From NCBI GenBank assembly GCA_031282085.1, contig JAITEK010000085.1:1-7837 (forward strand): 7,837 nucleotides of DNA. The letters are read 5' to 3'. Shown piece after piece: positions 4,979-7,837 of this stretch. Under the pieces are notes generated by a model, which was not told where the DNA came from, ran no database searches, and saw nothing but the letters and a program-made list of their open reading frames with translations. The DNA comes from Coriobacteriales bacterium (GTDB lineage Bacteria > Actinomycetota > Coriobacteriia > Coriobacteriales > UBA8131). The first letter of the stretch is position 1, and each line of letters starts with the position of its first letter. Made by a program: the position numbers and the translations under genes.

Positions 4979-6559
4979 ATGCGTATCGGAATCCCTGTTG
5001 AGACGCAACCGGGGGAGACCAGGGTGGCCGCGACCCCAAAGTCGGTCGTGCAACTGGCAAAACTCGGTTACAGCGTTCTTGTCGAGGCTGGCGCAGGCGC
5101 CAAAGCCTCATTCCCCGACGAGGACTACGCCGCGGCCGGGGCTGAGATCGGTAGCCAGGCAGCAGTCTGGGCCGCCGACATCGTCGCCAAGATCAACCCT
5201 CCCACCGACGATGAGATAACCGCTCTGCGCCAGGGCGCCGTCCTCATCAGCCTTGTTGCCGCGCCGCGCTCACCGGAGTTGCTGGAGAAGCTGGCGGCGC
5301 GCCATCTCACCGTACTTGCCATGGACTCAGTACCGCGCATCTCGCGCGCGCAATCCCTCGACGTCATCTCATCGATGGCCAACATCGGCGGCTATCGAGC
5401 CGTTATCGAGGCAGCCCATGAATTTGGTTCTTTCTTCACCGGGCAGGTCACCGCTGCCGGCAAGGTGCCGCCAGCTCGCGTATTCGTCTCCGGCACCGGC
5501 GTGGCGGGCCTTGCGGCCATCGGCACGGCACGGGCTTTGGGCGCCATCGTCAAGGCCACGGACATCCGCGCCGAGACGGCTGAGCAAGTTGAGTCCATGG
5601 GCGCCGAGTTCGTCGCCGTTGCGGCTGGCGAGCAGCAGCAATCATCCGACGGTTACGCAAAAGAGGCCTCGCAGGACTACGCTGCGGCTGCGGCCCGTAT
5701 GTATGCCGAGCAGGTGCGGGATATGGACATCGTCATCACCACCGCGCAGATACCCGGCAGGCCGGCGCCGCGGCTCCTTACCGAGGAGATGGTCGCCTCG
5801 ATGCGGCCCGGCTCGGTCATCGTGGACATGGCGGCGTCCTCGGGCGGCAATGTCGCCGGATCCGTACCCGACGAGGTAGTCACAACACCCAACGGCGTGA
5901 AGATCATCGGCTACACCGACCTACCGGGGCGCTTGCCCACGCAGGCGTCGCAGCTGTTCGCGACGAATATCGTCAATCTTATGAAGCTCATCACGCCGGG
6001 CGCCGACGGGCAGCTTGTTCTGGATGAGGAGGACGTGGTCCAGCGCGGTATGCTGGTGGCCCGTGGTGGGGAGGTGACCTGGCCCGCGCCCCCGGTTGCC
6101 GTCTCGGCGACTCCTGCCCCTGCGGCTCCGGCGGTTTCTGCCGAGGCCCCCGCAGCCTCTGCGAAGGAGGAGAAGAAGCCGCGCGACCCCCGGTTCACCT
6201 ATGTGGTCGCCGGACTCAGTGCGGTGCTGCTGCTGACGCTGTTCTTCTTCTCACCGGCCGGTTTGCTCGGCCACTTCATGGTCTTCATGCTCTCGGTCGT
6301 CATCGGCTTCTACGTCATCGGCAACGTCTCGCACTCGCTGCACACGCCGCTGATGAGCGTGACCAACGCCATATCCGGCATCATCGTCGTCGGTTGCCTC
6401 GTGGGCCTTACGCTTGTCGACCAGGCCCAGTCCATGACCGCCGCGAACAACCTCATCATCATCGTGCTCTCAGTTGTGGGCATCCTTCTCGCCTCCATCA
6501 ACGTCTTCGGCGGCTTTACGGTAACCGACCGTATGCTCAAGATGTTCAGGAAGGGGTGA
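4979..6559 (+). CDS. pntA: proton-translocating NAD(P) transhydrogenase subunit alpha (PntA)
   Basis: PntA carries the NAD(H)-binding domain I of the membrane transhydrogenase, which uses proton-motive force to drive hydride transfer from NADH to NADP+. The 526-residue product is the fused form (E. coli PntA about 510): domain I at about 1-372, an Ala/Pro/Lys linker (373-405), then four membrane segments (about 407-424, 429-448, 460-478, 489-511). Diagnostic motifs are RVAATP (15-20), MDSVPRISRAQS (115-126), GTGVAGLAAIG (172-182, nucleotide-binding loop), DGYAK (224-228), YTDLPGRLPTQ (312-322), WPAPP (368-372), SHSLHTPLMSVTNAISG (451-467) and the end GGFTVTDRMLKMFRKG. The start at 4979 matches the family N-terminus MRIGIP. 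An in-frame ATG at 4898 would translate the palindrome and add 27 unrelated residues. Weak ribosome sites GAAGGG and GGGTGA precede the start. pntB follows after 4 nt. In the dinucleotide loop Thr173 replaces the Ala seen in E. coli GAGVAG. Confidence 0.97.
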   Translation: MRIGIPVETQPGETRVAATPKSVVQLAKLGYSVLVEAGAGAKASFPDEDYAAAGAEIGSQAAVWAADIVAKINPPTDDEITALRQGAVLISLVAAPRSPELLEKLAARHLTVLAMDSVPRISRAQSLDVISSMANIGGYRAVIEAAHEFGSFFTGQVTAAGKVPPARVFVSGTGVAGLAAIGTARALGAIVKATDIRAETAEQVESMGAEFVAVAAGEQQQSSDGYAKEASQDYAAAAARMYAEQVRDMDIVITTAQIPGRPAPRLLTEEMVASMRPGSVIVDMAASSGGNVAGSVPDEVVTTPNGVKIIGYTDLPGRLPTQASQLFATNIVNLMKLITPGADGQLVLDEEDVVQRGMLVARGGEVTWPAPPVAVSATPAPAAPAVSAEAPAASAKEEKKPRDPRFTYVVAGLSAVLLLTLFFFSPAGLLGHFMVFMLSVVIGFYVIGNVSHSLHTPLMSVTNAISGIIVVGCLVGLTLVDQAQSMTAANNLIIIVLSVVGILLASINVFGGFTVTDRMLKMFRKG

Positions 6560-6563
6560 GGAC

Positions 6564-7837
6564 ATGAGCGTTTCTCTGATTAACGGTTCCTTCATCATCG
6601 CCGGCCTGCTCTTTATCCTTGCGCTGGCTGGTCTCTCCCAGCATGAGACCTCAAAACGGGGCAACACCCTCGGCGCCATCGGCATGGCTCTGGCGCTCGT
6701 CTTCACCATCCTCGGGGTTGTGCTCGGCACCGTGACGGACGGTGTGCCTGCCGCCGCCGCCGCGCCTCCCTGGGCCATCATCGCCATTGTGCTCGCTGTG
6801 GCCGCGGGTGGCGTCATCGGCGTGCTCAAGGCCCTGCGTGTTGAGATGACCGGTATGCCGCAGCTCATCGCTTTGTTCCACAGCTTCGTCGGTCTGGCTG
6901 CCGTTCTTGTGGGTTGGACGAGTTACTACGCGAGCGTCGCCAGTGGGCACTTCGACCCGCTGCATTCCGGCGAGCTGTTCGTGGGGGTATTCATCGGCGC
7001 GGTCACCTTCACGGGCTCCATCATCGCCTATCTCAAGTTGGCGGCGCGCATAAAGTCGGCGCCGCTCACCCTGCCGGCCCACAACCTCCTCAACCTGGTT
7101 GCCGTACTCGCCTTCTTCGTGCTAACGGTGCTGTTTGTGCTGCATCCTCAGGGGAGCATCGGCCTGGCTCTGCTGGGCGCCATGACCCTCATTGCGCTGC
7201 TATTGGGCCTGCACCTCGTGGCCTCCATCGGTGGGGGAGACATGCCCGTGGTTATCTCGATGCTCAACTCCTACTCGGGTTGGGCCGCCGCCGCGGCGGG
7301 TTTTACGCTGGACAACGACCTGCTCATCATCACCGGCGCCCTCGTCGGCTCCTCCGGCGCCTACCTGTCCTACATCATGTGCAAGGCCATGAACCGCTCG
7401 TTCCTCTCCGTTATCGCAGGCGGCTTTGGCTCCGACGGCGCTCTTGTCGGCGAGCAGAGGGACCTGGGCGAGCACCGCGAGATAGGCGCGACGGAGGTTG
7501 CCGAACTGTTGAAGGATGCCAGCAGCGTTGTCATCACGCCCGGCTACGGCATGGCGGTCGCGCAGGCCCAGGGCCCGGTGGCCGACCTGACGAGCAGGCT
7601 GCGGGCCGCGGGTGTTGAGGTACGCTTCGGCATCCATCCGGTTGCCGGGCGTCTGCCGGGGCATATGAATGTGCTTCTGGCTGAGGCCAAGGTGCCCTAC
7701 GACATCGTGCTGGAGATGGACGAGATCAATGACGACCTTGCGCAGACGGACGTGGTCCTTGTCATCGGCGCCAACGATACGGTCAACCCGGCCGCGCTGG
7801 ACGACCCGCATTCGCCGATTGCCGGCATGCCCGTGCT
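6564..7837 (+). CDS. pntB: NAD(P) transhydrogenase subunit beta (PntB), 3'-truncated by window end
   Basis: PntB supplies most of the proton channel (domain II) and the NADP(H)-binding domain III of the transhydrogenase, working as a complex with PntA in the membrane. The frame is open from the ATG at 6564 to the window end, giving 424 codons; E. coli PntB has about 462, so roughly 40 residues are missing at the edge. Visible motifs include GLSQHETSKRGN (23-34), HSFVGLAAVLVG with His106 (E. coli proton-path His91), LVASIGGGDMPVV (219-230) and MLNSYSGWAAAAAGF with Asn235 (233-247), GYGMAVAQAQ (327-336), HPVAGRLPGHMNVLLAEAK (359-377) and IGANDTVNPAA with Asp405 (401-411; E. coli Asp392). Relative to E. 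coli there is an extra Ala/Pro-rich loop near residues 55-70. AAGGGGTGA, overlapping the pntA stop, serves as ribosome site 4 nt before the start. Co-transcription with pntA is near certain. Confidence 0.97.
   Translation, partial: MSVSLINGSFIIAGLLFILALAGLSQHETSKRGNTLGAIGMALALVFTILGVVLGTVTDGVPAAAAAPPWAIIAIVLAVAAGGVIGVLKALRVEMTGMPQLIALFHSFVGLAAVLVGWTSYYASVASGHFDPLHSGELFVGVFIGAVTFTGSIIAYLKLAARIKSAPLTLPAHNLLNLVAVLAFFVLTVLFVLHPQGSIGLALLGAMTLIALLLGLHLVASIGGGDMPVVISMLNSYSGWAAAAAGFTLDNDLLIITGALVGSSGAYLSYIMCKAMNRSFLSVIAGGFGSDGALVGEQRDLGEHREIGATEVAELLKDASSVVITPGYGMAVAQAQGPVADLTSRLRAAGVEVRFGIHPVAGRLPGHMNVLLAEAKVPYDIVLEMDEINDDLAQTDVVLVIGANDTVNPAALDDPHSPIAGMPV

Noticed and set aside
1..7837. CRISPR arrays, insertion sequences, tRNA or rRNA genes
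   Set aside because: No regularly spaced direct repeats, transposase frames, terminal repeats or RNA-gene signatures were seen; the window is fully accounted for by respiratory and transhydrogenase genes, the regulator and short intergenic regions.

Overview
The window reads as a GC-rich (third codon positions mostly G/C) anaerobe or facultative anaerobe, most likely an actinobacterium of the class Coriobacteriia (Eggerthella/Slackia-like). The main pointer is a LuxR-type regulator built as about twelve membrane helices followed by a C-terminal GerE-type helix-turn-helix. That architecture is expanded in Eggerthellaceae. The placement is an inference from gene content and composition; no rRNA or other phylogenetic marker is present.

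All genes lie on the plus strand. At the left edge there may be the last codons of an upstream gene (3-74), followed by a long regulatory leader (75-297) with several inverted repeats, the best being a perfect 8-bp-arm dyad at 208-228. Then comes cydA (298-1701) and, 2 nt later, cydB (1704-2873), encoding the two main subunits of a cytochrome bd quinol oxidase with a short Q-loop. A strong rho-independent terminator (2901-2940) closes this operon. No cydX or cydDC follows.

The 2941-3219 stretch holds no convincing gene. It contains a weak promoter candidate and a minus-strand terminator-like hairpin. The monocistronic gene 3220-4842 encodes the membrane LuxR-type regulator. After its stop come three inverted repeats in less than 100 bases, ending in a perfect 15-bp-arm hairpin or operator (4906-4938) just ahead of the next operon.

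The right end holds pntA (4979-6559) and pntB (6564 to beyond the window edge), encoding the proton-translocating NAD(P) transhydrogenase. PntA is the fused, E. coli-like form, and the pntB reading frame is cut by the window edge roughly 40 codons before its expected end.

Together the window is a bioenergetic island. Cytochrome bd removes oxygen and generates proton-motive force. The transhydrogenase spends that force to make NADPH. A membrane-embedded transcription factor sits between the two operons and is a reasonable candidate to sense a membrane or redox-related signal and control one or both. The core enzymes are well known. The less described parts are the regulator, its unknown ligand, and the two conspicuous palindromes in front of cydA and pntA.
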